Below are positions 24,201 to 32,843 of a stretch of 45,080 bases of DNA, piece after piece. The translations under genes were made by a program, and so were the position numbers. How positions within the stretch are numbered: the stretch's first letter is position 1; every line of letters starts with the position of its first letter. The notes under the pieces are model-generated. The model did not search any database and was not told where the DNA came from. It saw only the letters and a list, made by a program, of their open reading frames with translations. This DNA comes from Akkermansiaceae bacterium UBA5020 (lineage in GTDB: Bacteria > Verrucomicrobiota > Verrucomicrobiia > Verrucomicrobiales > DEV007). The stretch spans positions 1-45,080 of the forward strand of contig DGXY01000103.1 in assembly GCA_002396885.1 (NCBI GenBank), read 5' to 3'.

Positions 24201-25211
24201 ATGAACCTGCTTGCCGAGACCTCCTTCCAGTTCGCCCACCCGTGGGTCTTTCTGTTGTTGCTGCTCCTCCCGCTCCTCGCCGTGTTGAAAGCCCGCTCGG
24301 GCAATGAAGGCGCAGTCGTTTTTTCCTCGCTGCACATCCTTCAGCGCCTCGGCCCCGTAGCCCGCGGCCGGGCCGGCGGCTTCCGTCTCGCCAGCCTCTT
24401 TCTCGCCCTCATTTGCCTGATCGCCGCCCTCGCGCGGCCGCAATGGATCAACAAGACCGAGGAGGTCTCCGAGAGCGGCGTCGAGCTCATCCTCGCGATC
24501 GACGTCTCGCGCTCGATGCAGGTCGAGGATTTCATGATCGAGGGAGCCCGGGCGAACCGCCTTCAGGCCGCGAAGAAGGTGACGCGCGATTTCATCCAGG
24601 GACGCACGACCGACCGCATCGGTCTCCTCCCCTTCGCCGGTCGACCCTATCTTGCCAGTCCCCTGACCCTCTCGAAGGCCTGGCTCGAGGGCCCTATGGG
24701 GCTAGGTCGTGTGCAGATCGGACTTGTCGAGGACGGCACCGCGATCGGATCGGCCATCGCCGCCGCCTCGAAGCGCCTCGACAAGCGCCCGTCCAAAAGC
24801 AAGGTCATCGTCCTTCTCACCGACGGGGTCAACAACGCCGGCCGCCTTTCCCCGATCGAGGCCGCCAAACTCGCGAAGACCCTCGGCATCCGCGTCCACA
24901 CCATCGCCGTGGGCACCTACGGCGACTACGTCGTGCAAACCCCGATGGGACCGCAGCGGCTGACGCAGGAATTCGACGAAGAGACCCTCAAGGAGATTGC
25001 CCGGATCGCCGGAGGCGATTACTTTCGTGCCCAGGACACCTCGGGGCTCGAACGCATCTTCGGCCTCATCGATGAAATGGAGAAAACCGAGATCAAACGC
25101 CGCACCCGCATCGAGAGTGAGGAGTGGTTTCACTGGTTCGCCATCGCAGGGCTCGGCTTCGGCCTGCTCACGATGATCGGCGACGATACCTTTTGGAGAC
25201 GCTACCCATGA
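24201..25211 (+). CDS. batA: BatA-type VWA-domain membrane protein
   Basis: 336 residues. Two N-terminal transmembrane segments (about 12-30, HPWVFLLLLLLPLLAVLK, and about 60-80) carry the BatA/aerotolerance N-terminal domain, with the typical PQWINKTEEVSESGVELILAIDVSRSMQVEDF leading into the VWA domain. The MIDAS motif DVSRS is intact, with TDGVNNAG later. One transmembrane helix follows at the C-terminus (WFHWFAIAGLGFGLLTMI). Bat proteins are thought to act on the periplasmic side of the inner membrane in stress tolerance; the molecular role is unsettled. The stop overlaps the next start (ATGA). Confidence 0.92.
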   Translation: MNLLAETSFQFAHPWVFLLLLLLPLLAVLKARSGNEGAVVFSSLHILQRLGPVARGRAGGFRLASLFLALICLIAALARPQWINKTEEVSESGVELILAIDVSRSMQVEDFMIEGARANRLQAAKKVTRDFIQGRTTDRIGLLPFAGRPYLASPLTLSKAWLEGPMGLGRVQIGLVEDGTAIGSAIAAASKRLDKRPSKSKVIVLLTDGVNNAGRLSPIEAAKLAKTLGIRVHTIAVGTYGDYVVQTPMGPQRLTQEFDEETLKEIARIAGGDYFRAQDTSGLERIFGLIDEMEKTEIKRRTRIESEEWFHWFAIAGLGFGLLTMIGDDTFWRRYP

Positions 25212-27382
25212 ACGGCCTCGTCTTTTCACAACCCGAGTGGTTCTGGGGCGGACTCATCCTCCTGCCTCTGCTCGTCCTGAGGATCTGGTCGCATCTTGGC
25301 ACCGCGCGCCGCCTCCCCGGGCTCGTCTCTCCTCGCCTCGCCCATCGTCTCATCAATGGCGCGACCCACGCGCGCCGCTGGAGCGTCTTCGTGCTCCAAG
25401 CCCTCGCCCTTCTTTGCTTGCTCCTCGCCCTTGCCCGTCCCCTACTGGGTTTTGAGGAAACCAAAAATGAGATCGAGGCCCGCAACCTCATCCTCGCGAT
25501 CGACACCTCGCGCAGCATGCTCTCCGACGATCTCGCCCCAAACCGGCTCGACCGCGCCAAACTCGCCGCGCAGGACATCGTCCTCTCCCTCCCCGACGAC
25601 CGCATCGGCCTCATCGCCTTTGCTGGCAAACCCTTCCTGCAGGCGCCGCTCACCGTCGATCACGAGGCCATCCTCGAGGCCATCGAGCAGCTCGACACCG
25701 AGGTCATCCCCCGCGGCGGCACCAATCTCAGCGCCGCCGTCACGCTCGCTCTCGAGACCGTGAAGGAAGCGAAGCTGGGTCCCAGCGCCCTCGTCCTTTT
25801 CTCCGATGGCGAGGCCCTCGAGGGACTCGAGGAAGTCGAGCGCATCCGCGAGCGCGCCGCCGAGGATGGTCTCGCCCTCGTCACCGTCGGGGTTGGCACG
25901 ACCGAGGGATCCATCATTCCCGAGCTCGATGACAACGGCCAGACCATTCCCGGGGTCTTCGTGAAGGACGAACGGGGTCAGGTCGTGCGCACCCGTCTCA
26001 CGCCCGAACCGCTCCAAACCCTCGCCGCGAAGGGCGGCACTTACCTGCACCTCGGCGGATCGGCCTCGCTCACCCAGGTCGTCGAACAGATTCGCTCGGG
26101 GCTCGCCGCCACCCGCGAAGACGCCGGGAAAACCAAGAAACCGATCGAGCGATTCCTCTGGCCGCTCTCGTTCGCCTTCGCCCTCTTCGTTCTTTCGCAC
26201 CTCATCCCGCTCTTCTGGCTCAAGCCTTCTTCGACCGTGGTTCGGGCGAATCTCCGGACCAGCCGGGCCCTTGTCGCGCTGACCTGGCTTGGTGCCACTT
26301 TCGTCTGCTCAAACCTCCGCGCCGAGTCGGGCGCCGTCGCCTCCAATGCCGATGCCGATGCCGTTGCCTTGCTCGAACTCGCCCTCGCCGAAGAGACCTC
26401 GCCCGAGCAGCGCGCCTTTCTCCAACTGCGCCTCGGAGCCGAGGCCTACCAAGGTGGCAATTTCGAAAAAGCCGCTGACGCCTTCGGCGGAGCCGCCGCT
26501 GAGGGTTCGCCCCGCTACGAGGGGCTCGCCCTCTACAACCTCGGCAACACCCTTTTCCGCCGCGGTGAGACCGCTCTCACCGCGGGGGCCCAGGCTCCGG
26601 TCAATCCCGATCAGATGCAATCCCTCTTCGCCCCCGGCGATGCCGTCTCGCGCGCCATCCGCGAGTGGGAAGGCGCGATCGAACATTTTGAAACCGCCCT
26701 TTCCCTCGATCCTGACAATACCAAAACCGCCCACAATCTCGAGGTGGTGAAGAAGCGCCTCGAAGCCCTCAAAAAGCAGCAACAGGAGCAGCAGGAACAA
26801 CAGAAGCAAGACGAACAGAAAAAAGATCAGGAGAAGAAGGAGGACGACCAGGAAAAGCAGAAAGACGATTCCCAAAAGGACGACTCCGATCAGAAACAGG
26901 ATCAAGACCAACAGGAAAAGAAAGACCCTCAGGACCAGAATTCCTCCTCCGGCGAAGAGAAGCCCGAAGATCAAAAGAGCGACAAACAGGGAGAGCAGCC
27001 CCAGGATTCCCAAAAGCCCGGCGAGAAGCCCGAGGATCAGCAAGACCAGAAAGGTCAGCCCGATTCCCCGAAGGATACAAAAGAGGGCGACTCGCCCGGC
27101 GAGCAAACGCCTCCCGGGCAAAATCAGCAGCCCGATCCCGGCCAGATGCCACCCGAGCAGCCCGAGACCCCACAGGATGGCAAGCTCGAAGCCAATCCGA
27201 ACCAGGCCCAGCCCGGTCAGCCGAACACAAAGCCCTCGCAGGGCCAGCCCATGCCGCGGAATCCCGAGACCGGCTACGCCCCCACCGAGGCCCGCCAGCT
27301 CCTCGACGCCCTCTCCGACGAGACCGAAGTCCGCCCGCGTTTACCTTCACCCAGCCGGGGCGAAAAGTTCAAAAACTGGTAA
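25208..27382 (+). CDS. batB: BatB-BatC fusion: VWA domain, TPR region and charged low-complexity tail
   Basis: 724 residues. Residues 1-340 form BatB: two N-terminal membrane segments, NLILAIDTSRSMLSDDLAPNRLDRAK with MIDAS DTSRS, RGGTNLSAAV, ALVLFSDGEAL, and a membrane helix at about 315-335. A second hydrophobic segment near residue 350-370 (LVALTWLGATFVCSNLRAES) looks like the old BatC signal or anchor. TPR-like helices follow to about 515 (AFLQLRLGAEAYQGGNFEKAADAFGGAA, YEGLALYNLGNTLFRRGE, AIEHFETALSLDPDNTKTAHNLEVVKKRL). Residues about 515-690 are a Gln/Lys/Asp/Glu, then Pro-rich, low-complexity tail. BatB and BatC are separate genes in many bacteria. Confidence 0.9.
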   Translation: MNGLVFSQPEWFWGGLILLPLLVLRIWSHLGTARRLPGLVSPRLAHRLINGATHARRWSVFVLQALALLCLLLALARPLLGFEETKNEIEARNLILAIDTSRSMLSDDLAPNRLDRAKLAAQDIVLSLPDDRIGLIAFAGKPFLQAPLTVDHEAILEAIEQLDTEVIPRGGTNLSAAVTLALETVKEAKLGPSALVLFSDGEALEGLEEVERIRERAAEDGLALVTVGVGTTEGSIIPELDDNGQTIPGVFVKDERGQVVRTRLTPEPLQTLAAKGGTYLHLGGSASLTQVVEQIRSGLAATREDAGKTKKPIERFLWPLSFAFALFVLSHLIPLFWLKPSSTVVRANLRTSRALVALTWLGATFVCSNLRAESGAVASNADADAVALLELALAEETSPEQRAFLQLRLGAEAYQGGNFEKAADAFGGAAAEGSPRYEGLALYNLGNTLFRRGETALTAGAQAPVNPDQMQSLFAPGDAVSRAIREWEGAIEHFETALSLDPDNTKTAHNLEVVKKRLEALKKQQQEQQEQQKQDEQKKDQEKKEDDQEKQKDDSQKDDSDQKQDQDQQEKKDPQDQNSSSGEEKPEDQKSDKQGEQPQDSQKPGEKPEDQQDQKGQPDSPKDTKEGDSPGEQTPPGQNQQPDPGQMPPEQPETPQDGKLEANPNQAQPGQPNTKPSQGQPMPRNPETGYAPTEARQLLDALSDETEVRPRLPSPSRGEKFKNW

Positions 27383-27390
27383 TTTCCCTC

Positions 27391-29121
27391 ATGCGGTCCC
27401 CCCTTGCCGTCATCCTTTTTCTTTGTCTCGCCACAGCGATCCCGCTGCGCGCGCAGAATGCCGTGCCGCAGACGGCCCCGACCGACGACTCCATCACCGT
27501 CAACGTGCTCAGCGATCGCATCGCCGTCGGCGAGATCGGCCAGCTCTTCATCAAAGTCCGCAACGCCGAGGCCACCATGCCCGAGCGCGTTGAGATGGAG
27601 GGACTCGAGGTCGTCTTCTCCGGACAGCAGTCCTCCATCAAAATGCTCGCCGGACGGCAGTCTATCGAGACGACCTACTTCTACCGCATCCGCGGCAACG
27701 AACCGGGCACCTTCACCATCCCCGAGTTCGAGATCCGGCTCGGCGAACGCATCGCCAAAACGCGCCCGCTCGTCATCACCGTCACCGAAAACTCTGACCC
27801 CGCCGCCGCCCTCGACGCCACCAAACCCCACTTCGGAAAACTGGAGCTCACTCGCGACACCTTTTACGTGAACGAGCTCGTTCCCTTCACCCTGAGTGCC
27901 TACGTGCGGGGCCGCAACGCCATCCACGACGTCGTCACCGCCGACCTCAGGCACGAAAGTTTTGTCTTCCGCGGTTTCCGCGAGGTCCGCACCGAAGGCG
28001 CGGAGGTCGGCAACAGCTATTACTCTTCCGCGGTCCTACCCTCGCACCTCTTTGCGCTGAAAGCGGGCACCCACCGCCTCGGACCTGGCGAAATCGTCGT
28101 ACGCACGCTCCAAGCCGACAACGGAGCCTTCGGACTCTCCTCCTTTTTCCAACGCACTGCTTCACAGCAACTCGCCACCAACACGATCAACGTCACCGTC
28201 AAACCGCTCCCCGAAGGAGCACCCACGAGCTTCACCGGCGGCATCGGGACCTTTCAATTCACCGCCACCCCCTCCCTCAACACCCTCGGCATAGGCGACC
28301 CCGTCACGATCGATTTCGAAGTCACCGGCGTCGGCAATCTCCGCACCATGGGCGCCCCCGTCCTTGCGATCCCGCAGAAGGGCATCTGGAAAACCTATGA
28401 GCCTAACAAAAAGCTCAACGACGAAGAGGACTCCGACGGATTTCGCGCCGGCACCGTCCGCTTCTCACAGGTCCTCATCCCCGAAGCCCGCACCGAGACC
28501 ATTCCCGAATTCCACCTCACCTTCTTCGACCCGGCCAAGGCGGAATACGTCACCCTAAAGCAGGGCCCGTTCCCCATCGTCCTCACCGCCGCCGCCGCCG
28601 AGGCACCGGCCGCGATCACCTATCCAGCCGGAGGCGGCACCGATTCCGCGGCCAAGAAACCCGATCCGAAATTCGACGACATCCTCCACATCCGCGCCGG
28701 TGCTCCGCGCTGGCTCGCGGCGGCTCCGTCCTCGCGTCCCGGCGTCGGATTCTGGATCGTCCAGGCCCTTTTCTCGATCGCCTTAGGCACCGTGATCGGA
28801 TGGGGCGCGATGCGCTGGTGGGCGAACCATCGCGAAACGCGACGGATGCCCCTCGCCGAAGTCCCCTTCGCCCAGGCGATGAAGCGACTCCCCCGCGCCG
28901 GCGCGCCCCGGCGCGAATTTTTCCACGCCGTCTCCGCCGCCCTCGCCTCCTGGAAACGCGAGCATCCCATCGCTCCGCCGCAGGTCCTCGAGGTGATCGG
29001 CCGCGTCACGGATCGCTGCGATGCCGTGCTTTACAGCGGCGAGACCGAAACCGACTCTCCCGTCTCCGCCGCCGAGGCCGAGGAATTCCTTTCCCTCCTC
29101 CGCCGCCTCCCCAACCGCTGA
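27391..29121 (+). CDS. batD: BatD-like exported membrane protein
   Basis: 576 residues. Sec signal MRSPLAVILFLCLATAIPLRAQ, then a long beta-rich periplasmic part typical of BatD (ITVNVLSDRIAVGEIGQLFIKVRNAE, YFYRIRGNEPGTFTIPEFEIRLG, LTRDTFYVNELVPFTLSAYVRG, FTGGIGTFQFTATPSLNTLGIGDPVTIDFEVTGVGNL). A membrane helix at about 455-475 (GFWIVQALFSIALGTVIGWGAM) and a cytosolic C-terminal tail of about 100 residues follow. Starts 8 bases after the batB/C stop. Expected to form an envelope complex with BatA and BatB/C. Confidence 0.9.
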   Translation: MRSPLAVILFLCLATAIPLRAQNAVPQTAPTDDSITVNVLSDRIAVGEIGQLFIKVRNAEATMPERVEMEGLEVVFSGQQSSIKMLAGRQSIETTYFYRIRGNEPGTFTIPEFEIRLGERIAKTRPLVITVTENSDPAAALDATKPHFGKLELTRDTFYVNELVPFTLSAYVRGRNAIHDVVTADLRHESFVFRGFREVRTEGAEVGNSYYSSAVLPSHLFALKAGTHRLGPGEIVVRTLQADNGAFGLSSFFQRTASQQLATNTINVTVKPLPEGAPTSFTGGIGTFQFTATPSLNTLGIGDPVTIDFEVTGVGNLRTMGAPVLAIPQKGIWKTYEPNKKLNDEEDSDGFRAGTVRFSQVLIPEARTETIPEFHLTFFDPAKAEYVTLKQGPFPIVLTAAAAEAPAAITYPAGGGTDSAAKKPDPKFDDILHIRAGAPRWLAAAPSSRPGVGFWIVQALFSIALGTVIGWGAMRWWANHRETRRMPLAEVPFAQAMKRLPRAGAPRREFFHAVSAALASWKREHPIAPPQVLEVIGRVTDRCDAVLYSGETETDSPVSAAEAEEFLSLLRRLPNR

Positions 29122-29140
29122 GGCCGCACGCCGTCCGACC

Positions 29141-29911
29141 ATGACTTTCCGTCTCCTGATCCTGCTGCTCTCCCTCGTCACTTGCGGCTCCCTCCGCGCC
29201 GACGACGCGACCAGCGCCTTCACCGAGGGAAACCGCTTGTATGAAAAGGGCGACTATGCCGCCGCGGCGACGGCCTATCAAACACTCGTCGATGCGGGGA
29301 ACCTCTCCTCCGATCTCTACTACAATCTTGGGGCCGCCAAACAAAAGCTCGGCCAATCCGGGGAAGCCGTGCTCTGGATGCGGCGCGCCCTCCACCTCGA
29401 GCCCGGGCTGCCCGAGGCGAAACAAAGCCTCACCTTCCTCCGCACCCGCCTCGCCTTTTTCGAATTCGCCGGAACGTGGCTCGATCGCACCATTGCCACG
29501 CTGCCCGCTGCCTTCGGACGCTGGGCCTCCTCTCTCGCTCTCTGGACCGGACTCCTTGCGATTGCAGGTGCCTTCGTGGCCCCCCGTCTCCGGCCGAATC
29601 GCTCGACCTTCATCACCCTCGGTCTCGTTCTTTTGATGGCCTCCTTCGTCTTCTCACGCGTGGGCCGCTATCGCGAACAACGCCTCTCCCCCTCCACCTT
29701 TGCCATCGTCACCGGTGACAGCGTCAGTGCCCTCACCGCGCCGACCTCCGACGCCAAGACCGTCGTCGCCCTTCCTCCCGGGTCCGAGCTCCGTCTCCTC
29801 CGCATCACCGGCCCCTGGACCTACGCCGAGATCCCCGGCGATCTGCGCGGCTGGGTCCGGACCGAATCGGTCCAACCCGTCTGGCCCATCCCTTCCAAAA
29901 ATCCCTCATGA
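29141..29911 (+). CDS. BatE-like TPR protein with membrane segments and SH3-like C-terminus
   Basis: 256 residues from the ATG at 29141, which starts a Sec signal (MTFRLLILLLSLVTCGSLRADD). TPR units at about 24-100 (AFTEGNRLYEKGDYAAAATAYQTLVDAGNLSSDLYYNLGAAKQKLGQSGEAVLWMRRALHLEP). Two membrane helices at about 130-170 (LALWTGLLAIAGAFVAPRL, TFITLGLVLLMASFVFSRV). A bacterial SH3-like domain at the C-terminus (VTGDSVSALTAPTSDAKTVVALPPGSELRLLRITGPWTYAEIPGDLRGWVRTESV). This order matches BatE proteins. The start is 19 bases after batD, and its stop overlaps the next gene by ATGA. Confidence 0.85.
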   Translation: MTFRLLILLLSLVTCGSLRADDATSAFTEGNRLYEKGDYAAAATAYQTLVDAGNLSSDLYYNLGAAKQKLGQSGEAVLWMRRALHLEPGLPEAKQSLTFLRTRLAFFEFAGTWLDRTIATLPAAFGRWASSLALWTGLLAIAGAFVAPRLRPNRSTFITLGLVLLMASFVFSRVGRYREQRLSPSTFAIVTGDSVSALTAPTSDAKTVVALPPGSELRLLRITGPWTYAEIPGDLRGWVRTESVQPVWPIPSKNPS

Positions 29912-30894
29912 AACTCACCTGTTTGAATCTTTCCCTCTTCGCCCTTTTGGGGCTTCTGTCAGGGTCTCCGGCGAAGGCCGCCCCCACCGACCGCCTCGTC
30001 ATCGGGGCCGAAGGTGGTAAAGGCCTCTCCATCGTCGATCCCGCCGCCGGCAACCAACTCCTCTGGCATCGTCTCATCGGATCGGTCCACGACCTGCACC
30101 TCCTCCCCAACGGCAACCTCCTCACCCAGGATGGATGGCCACGCCTCCTCGAGGTCAATCTCGCCAAGGAGATCGTCTGGGAATACGACGCCACGAAGGC
30201 CAACCGCAGCGAAGGCGATGGCAAGGTAGAAATCCACGCCTACCAGCGTTTCGAGAACGGCAACACCATGATCGTCGAGTCCGGACCTGGGCGAATCCTC
30301 GAGGTCGCCCCTGACAAAACGATCGTTAAATCACTGCCCCTCGTCGTCTCCAAACCCAACGCCCATTCGGACACCCGACTCGTTCGCCGCCTCGACAACG
30401 GCCATTACCTTGTCGCCCATGAGGCAGACCAGATCGTGAAAGAATACGATGCCGCTGGCAAGATCGTCTGGGAGTTCCCCGTGCCCCTCTTCGGCAAGGC
30501 ACCCGCCGGAGGCCACGGACCAGAGGCCTTCGGAGGCAAATGCTTCGCCGCGATCCGGTTGCAGAACGGCAACACCCTCATCGCCACCGGCAACGGCCAC
30601 AGCCTCCTCGAAGTCACGCCCGCCAAGGAGATCGTCTGGAAGCTAGAGCAGAACGATCTGCCCGGCATCACCCTCGCCTGGGTCACCACCGTCGAAGAGC
30701 TCGCGAACGGTAACCTCCGCTTCGGCAACTGCCACGCCGGTCCTGACAACCCACAAATCATCGAAGTGACCAAATCCAAGGAAGTCGTCTGGACCTTCAA
30801 GGATTTCATCAACTTCGGCAACGGCCTCGCCAACACCCTCGTCTTAGAAGGCGAAGCCGCCAAAAATCTGCGAGCCCGCCTCGCAAAGCTTTGA
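29908..30894 (+). CDS. Exported beta-propeller protein, arylsulfotransferase/PQQ-like repeats
   Basis: 328 residues with a Sec signal (MKLTCLNLSLFALLGLLSGSPAKA). At least five blades share the pattern NGN-x-hydrophobic followed by ILEV..xKxIVWxF: LPNGNLLTQDGWPRLLEVNLAKEIVWEY, FENGNTMIVESGPGRILEV, LDNGHYLVAHEADQIVKEY, LQNGNTLIATGNGHSLLEV and LANGNLRFGNCHAG. This is the propeller repeat of ASST-like and PQQ-binding-like families. No catalytic His set of true arylsulfotransferases can be confirmed. The ATGA overlap with the BatE-like gene makes it the last cistron of the Bat operon, hinting at an envelope role. Specific function unknown. Confidence 0.8.
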   Translation: MKLTCLNLSLFALLGLLSGSPAKAAPTDRLVIGAEGGKGLSIVDPAAGNQLLWHRLIGSVHDLHLLPNGNLLTQDGWPRLLEVNLAKEIVWEYDATKANRSEGDGKVEIHAYQRFENGNTMIVESGPGRILEVAPDKTIVKSLPLVVSKPNAHSDTRLVRRLDNGHYLVAHEADQIVKEYDAAGKIVWEFPVPLFGKAPAGGHGPEAFGGKCFAAIRLQNGNTLIATGNGHSLLEVTPAKEIVWKLEQNDLPGITLAWVTTVEELANGNLRFGNCHAGPDNPQIIEVTKSKEVVWTFKDFINFGNGLANTLVLEGEAAKNLRARLAKL

Positions 30895-31147
30895 CCTCCG
30901 ACCTCCGACCTCCGATTTGACTTCGCTCCGCTCCGTCTATCCGCTGCGCGTATTCCGACCTCCGACCTCCGACCTCTGACTTCTGACTTCTGACTTCTGA
31001 CTTCTGACTTCCGACCTCCGATTTGACTTCGCTCCGCTCCGTCTATCCGCTGCGCGTATTCCGACCTCCGACTTCTGACTTCTGACTTCTGACTTCTGAC
31101 TTCTGACTTCTGACTTCCGACTTCCGACTTCCGACTTCCGACCTCTG
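30893..31147. repeat. Heptameric simple repeat region (GACYTCY)n with a 63-bp direct repeat
   Basis: No gene. The stretch consists mostly of GACCTCC, GACTTCT and GACTTCC heptamers. Embedded in it is a 63-base segment present twice (30904-30966 and 31010-31072), containing the core TTCGCTCCGCTCCGTCTATC. It immediately follows the propeller-gene stop. The even 7-base period and two nearly identical long copies imply slippage plus unequal duplication. Confidence 0.9.
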
Positions 31148-31148
31148 A

Positions 31149-31167
31149 AAGCGGCGGGACGCCGCTT
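31149..31167. repeat. REP-like hairpin with GGA loop
   Basis: AAGCGGCG (31149-31156) pairs perfectly with CGCCGCTT (31160-31167) around GGA. There is no T-tract directly after it. The loop is identical to that of the hairpin at 41927-41949, supporting a common element family. It may also help end transcription of the Bat operon. Confidence 0.55.
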
Positions 31168-31176
31168 CTACTTTAC

Positions 31177-31279
31177 CTCCTACTCCTGCTCTTACCTCAT
31201 CCTCCTGCTCAAAAACCGAACGTCCCTCGCTGCTCCGCTGAGTATGAGTATGAGGTAAGAGTATGAGTAAGAGTTTTTT
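31177..31279 (+). repeat. 34-base inverted repeat with T-run directly before rsmB
   Basis: The arm at 31177-31210 matches the reverse complement of 31240-31273 at 28 of 34 positions, including a perfect CTTACCTCAT/ATGAGGTAAG core. The loop is 29 bases, and TTTTTT follows at 31274-31279. It is built from GAGTAT-type simple repeat. Its form is that of an intrinsic terminator, yet it ends only 8 bases before the rsmB start, so it may terminate the Bat operon or regulate rsmB. Confidence 0.6.
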
Positions 31280-31287
31280 CGTTGCCC

Positions 31288-32532
31288 ATGTCCCGTGACA
31301 CCATCGCCCCTGCCCGCCGCTGCGCCCTCGAATCCCTCACCGAATGGGAGGATACCTCCCGCTACGCCACCGACATCCTCGAGGATCAATCGCGCCGCAT
31401 GCGTCTCTCTCCGCCTGATCGCGGGCTCGCCCAGGATCTCCTTTACGGCGTCATCCGTCATCTCTACCTCCTTGATGAATTGATCGATCGCTTCCGTCGA
31501 GGCTCCATCAAAGGCTCGACCCAGAATCTCCTGCGCCTCGGCCTTTACCAACTCTTCAAATCGGGCATCGCCGAGCATGCCGCCGTCAACGAAACCGTCT
31601 CCCTCGCGCGGCCGCACGAACGGTCCCTCGTCAACGCGATCCTTCGAAGCGCCCAGCGTCAAAAGCCCGAACTCCTCGCCGAGATCGAAACCTGGCCGCT
31701 CGAGGATCGTTATTCCCATCCCGACTTCCTCATCCGCCGCTGGACCGAACAATACGGACCCGAGGCCACCGAGGCCCTCTGTCGCTGGAACAACGAGCCG
31801 CCCTCCGTCTACGCCCGTCTTAATTCCCTCGCCCGCGATCGCGAGGCCCTCGAGAGAGTCCGGTCCGAGGTCGCACCCTCTTTGCTCGGCGAAGCCTACC
31901 CCGATTTCTTCAAGGTCGAGGGAGCACCGAACGCCGATTGGCTCCGCGAGGGACTCATCTACGTGCAGGATCCCAGCACCTCGCTCGCCTGTCGCCTTCT
32001 CGATCCCCGGCCCGGCGAGGTCATCCTCGACGCCTGCGCCGCGCCCGGCGGCAAAACCTCCCTCCTCGCCGCCCTCATGGAAAACCAAGGCACCCTCTTC
32101 GCCACCGATTCCTCCGACTCACGGCTCCATGCCATGCGGGAAAACCTCACGCGTCTCGCCGTCGCTCCCGTCGAGGTGCATCGCGTTGACTGGACTTCAC
32201 CCTCCGCGACCGAGGGACTCCCCGCCTTCGACGCCATCCTCCTCGACGCCCCCTGTTCCAACAGCGGTGTCATGCGCCGTCGCGTCGACGTGCGTTGGCG
32301 CATCCAGGAGCGCGATTTCGAACGCCAGGCCACCCAGCAGTTGGCCCTCCTCCATTCCCTCGCCAAAGCCCTCAAACCGGGTGGAAGAATCGTCTACAGC
32401 ACCTGCTCGCTCGATGCGACGGAGAATGAAAACGTCGTCGCCGCGAGCGGGTTGGCCGTGGAGAAGACCGTCACGTCGCTGCCCTGGCGGGACGGACATG
32501 ACGGGGCCTTTGCGGCTTTGATGAGGGGGTGA
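31288..32532 (+). CDS. rsmB: 16S rRNA (cytosine-967-C5)-methyltransferase RsmB
   Basis: 414 residues from the ATG at 31288. N-terminal NusB-like RNA-binding domain (about 1-135: RRCALESLTEWEDTSRYATDIL, DRGLAQDLLYGVIRHLYLLDELI, LRLGLYQLFKSGIAEHAAVNETVSLA). Rossmann methyltransferase domain with the SAM motif LDACAAPGGKTSLLA, the PCS motif in LLDAPCSNSGVMRRRVDVRWR, and the catalytic cysteine motif IVYSTCSLDATENENVV. It modifies C967 of 16S rRNA. It stands alone between repeat-rich gaps, and GAGTATGAG repeats occur on both sides. Confidence 0.95.
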   Translation: MSRDTIAPARRCALESLTEWEDTSRYATDILEDQSRRMRLSPPDRGLAQDLLYGVIRHLYLLDELIDRFRRGSIKGSTQNLLRLGLYQLFKSGIAEHAAVNETVSLARPHERSLVNAILRSAQRQKPELLAEIETWPLEDRYSHPDFLIRRWTEQYGPEATEALCRWNNEPPSVYARLNSLARDREALERVRSEVAPSLLGEAYPDFFKVEGAPNADWLREGLIYVQDPSTSLACRLLDPRPGEVILDACAAPGGKTSLLAALMENQGTLFATDSSDSRLHAMRENLTRLAVAPVEVHRVDWTSPSATEGLPAFDAILLDAPCSNSGVMRRRVDVRWRIQERDFERQATQQLALLHSLAKALKPGGRIVYSTCSLDATENENVVAASGLAVEKTVTSLPWRDGHDGAFAALMRG

Positions 32533-32843
32533 GGGGCTCGTTCTAAGTAGAAAGTAGCCTTCTGCTCGGCGGATCGTGCTAGTGCGCCGACACGCTCGCG
32601 CGCGGCCGCAATCCGTCTCAAAGCCAATCAGTTCCTCACCTTCGACGCGACTCAAAAAACACCCACCGAGGCGGAAGGGCTTGTCGTGCCAGGACGATCG
32701 GGAAGGGTTTCAGCTCCAGAAATCAGATTCTGGGTGCTAGACCCCTTGCCGGCAAAGGCTCCAACTCCGACTCGATCTGGACGCCGCGAGCGCTTCGTTC
32801 TTTGAGTATGAGTATGAGTATGAGTATGAGGCAAGCGTAGAAC
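32533..32843. other. Intergenic region between convergent rsmB and MFS genes
   Basis: No gene seen. Contents: a small hairpin CCAGAA-ATCAGA-TTCTGG at 32716-32733, and a GAGTAT hexamer tract at 32804-32830. The rest shows no recognisable RNA or protein pattern. Both neighbouring genes end here, so transcription termination is expected, but no classic terminator is visible. Confidence 0.6.
32804..32830. repeat. GAGTAT hexamer repeat (4.5 copies)
   Basis: Four perfect GAGTAT units plus GAG, followed by GCAAGCGT. The related tract at 31240-31260 reads GAGTATGAGTATGAGGTAAG in the same orientation, so rsmB is bracketed by direct copies of this element. Confidence 0.85.

Noticed and set aside
24201..27382. 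Mg-chelatase or cobalt-chelatase type VWA genes
   Set aside because: The two VWA genes have the N-terminal membrane segments and the neighbours of Bat proteins, and no chelatase ATPase subunit is present.
32533..32843. Possible structured RNA such as 6S RNA or tmRNA
   Set aside because: Only one 6-bp hairpin and simple repeats are visible; no closing long stem, tag reading frame or tRNA-like end.
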